Source: Nanobdellota archaeon (GTDB lineage Archaea; Nanobdellota; Nanobdellia; Woesearchaeales; GW2011-AR9). Taken from it: a stretch of 13,353 bases of DNA. The stretch is taken from contig JAHJDQ010000205.1 in the NCBI GenBank assembly GCA_018812355.1, positions 1 through 13,353 on the forward strand. The letters run 5' to 3'. A program made the translations under genes and the position numbers. The notes beneath the pieces are model-generated. The model did no database searches. It was not told the origin of the DNA and saw only the letters and a program-made list of their open reading frames with translations. Shown in pieces: positions 13,254 to 13,353 of the stretch (position 1 is the stretch's first letter; every line of letters starts with the position of its first letter).

Positions 13254-13353
13254 TAGTAACAACTCTCATAATAATCTCTAATATCTCTTCTGGTGTCTGA
13301 GCATTATATTGGGTAAGACCAGGTACATCAGGATTAAATGATATGCTTACATC
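13234..13353 (-). CDS. C-terminal end of an unknown gene (partial)
   Basis: A frame open from the right window edge to a TAA at 13236-13234 encodes the last 39 residues, DVSISFNPDVPGLTQYNAQT then PEEILEIIMRVVTNDTQET. It overlaps the repeat-protein start by 20 nt on the same strand, so it is probably the upstream gene of the same operon. The fragment is too short to assign. PEEILEIIMRVV looks like an amphipathic helix. Confidence 0.5.
   Translation of the reverse strand, partial: DVSISFNPDVPGLTQYNAQTPEEILEIIMRVVTNDTQET

Noticed and set aside
1..13353. CRISPR arrays, tRNA or rRNA genes
   Set aside because: No regularly spaced direct repeats and no cloverleaf or rRNA-like stretch were seen; the only tandem repeats are inside the surface-protein gene.

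Overview
The window most likely comes from an AT-rich archaeon, plausibly a small-genome DPANN lineage. Several genes have an archaeal TATA-like box (TTTATATAA, TTTTTATA, TATTTAAATA) centred about 25-31 bp from the start codon, so their transcripts would be leaderless or nearly so. Three other genes use a strong GGAGGTAA Shine-Dalgarno. The assignment to a lineage is inference; no rRNA, tRNA or other marker gene is present.

Layout. (1) Positions 1-2442 look like part of an integrated or conjugative element. They hold the C-terminal part of a VirB4/TraC-type secretion ATPase fused to a PD-(D/E)XK-like tail, a 52-residue unknown protein, a 41-residue zinc-ribbon protein and a serine recombinase with a short C-terminus. 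(2) Positions 2590-4461 hold four short unlinked genes, each with its own promoter: an HD-domain nucleotidase (+), a small lipoprotein (-), an unknown 102-residue protein (-) and a truncated GNAT acetyltransferase (-). (3) Positions 4557-11591 form a compact cassette with one promoter and seven tightly packed genes: a ribbon-helix-helix regulator, a Myb/SANT-like mini-protein, two SPPY-type amino-methyltransferases, a 594-residue putative restriction endonuclease, a HEPN-like protein and a DUF4209/HEPN-like protein. Gene junctions overlap by 4-14 nt or are 1 nt apart. A 14-bp inverted repeat brackets the cassette, and a perfect 20-bp palindrome lies just downstream of its TATA box. (4) Positions 11731-13353 hold a minus-strand operon of surface proteins: the end of an unknown gene, a membrane-anchored tandem-repeat Cys-rich protein, and a membrane-anchored transglutaminase-like protein with calcium-loop repeats.

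How the parts may work together. The cassette reads as a type II-like restriction-modification system for an asymmetric site (two methyltransferases). It appears to be autoregulated by a ribbon-helix-helix protein and extended by two RNxxxH (HEPN-type) proteins that could act as RNA-targeting back-up effectors. This seven-gene arrangement is the best candidate for an undescribed system here. Its individual parts belong to known families; the combination, operator and flanking repeats are what stand out.
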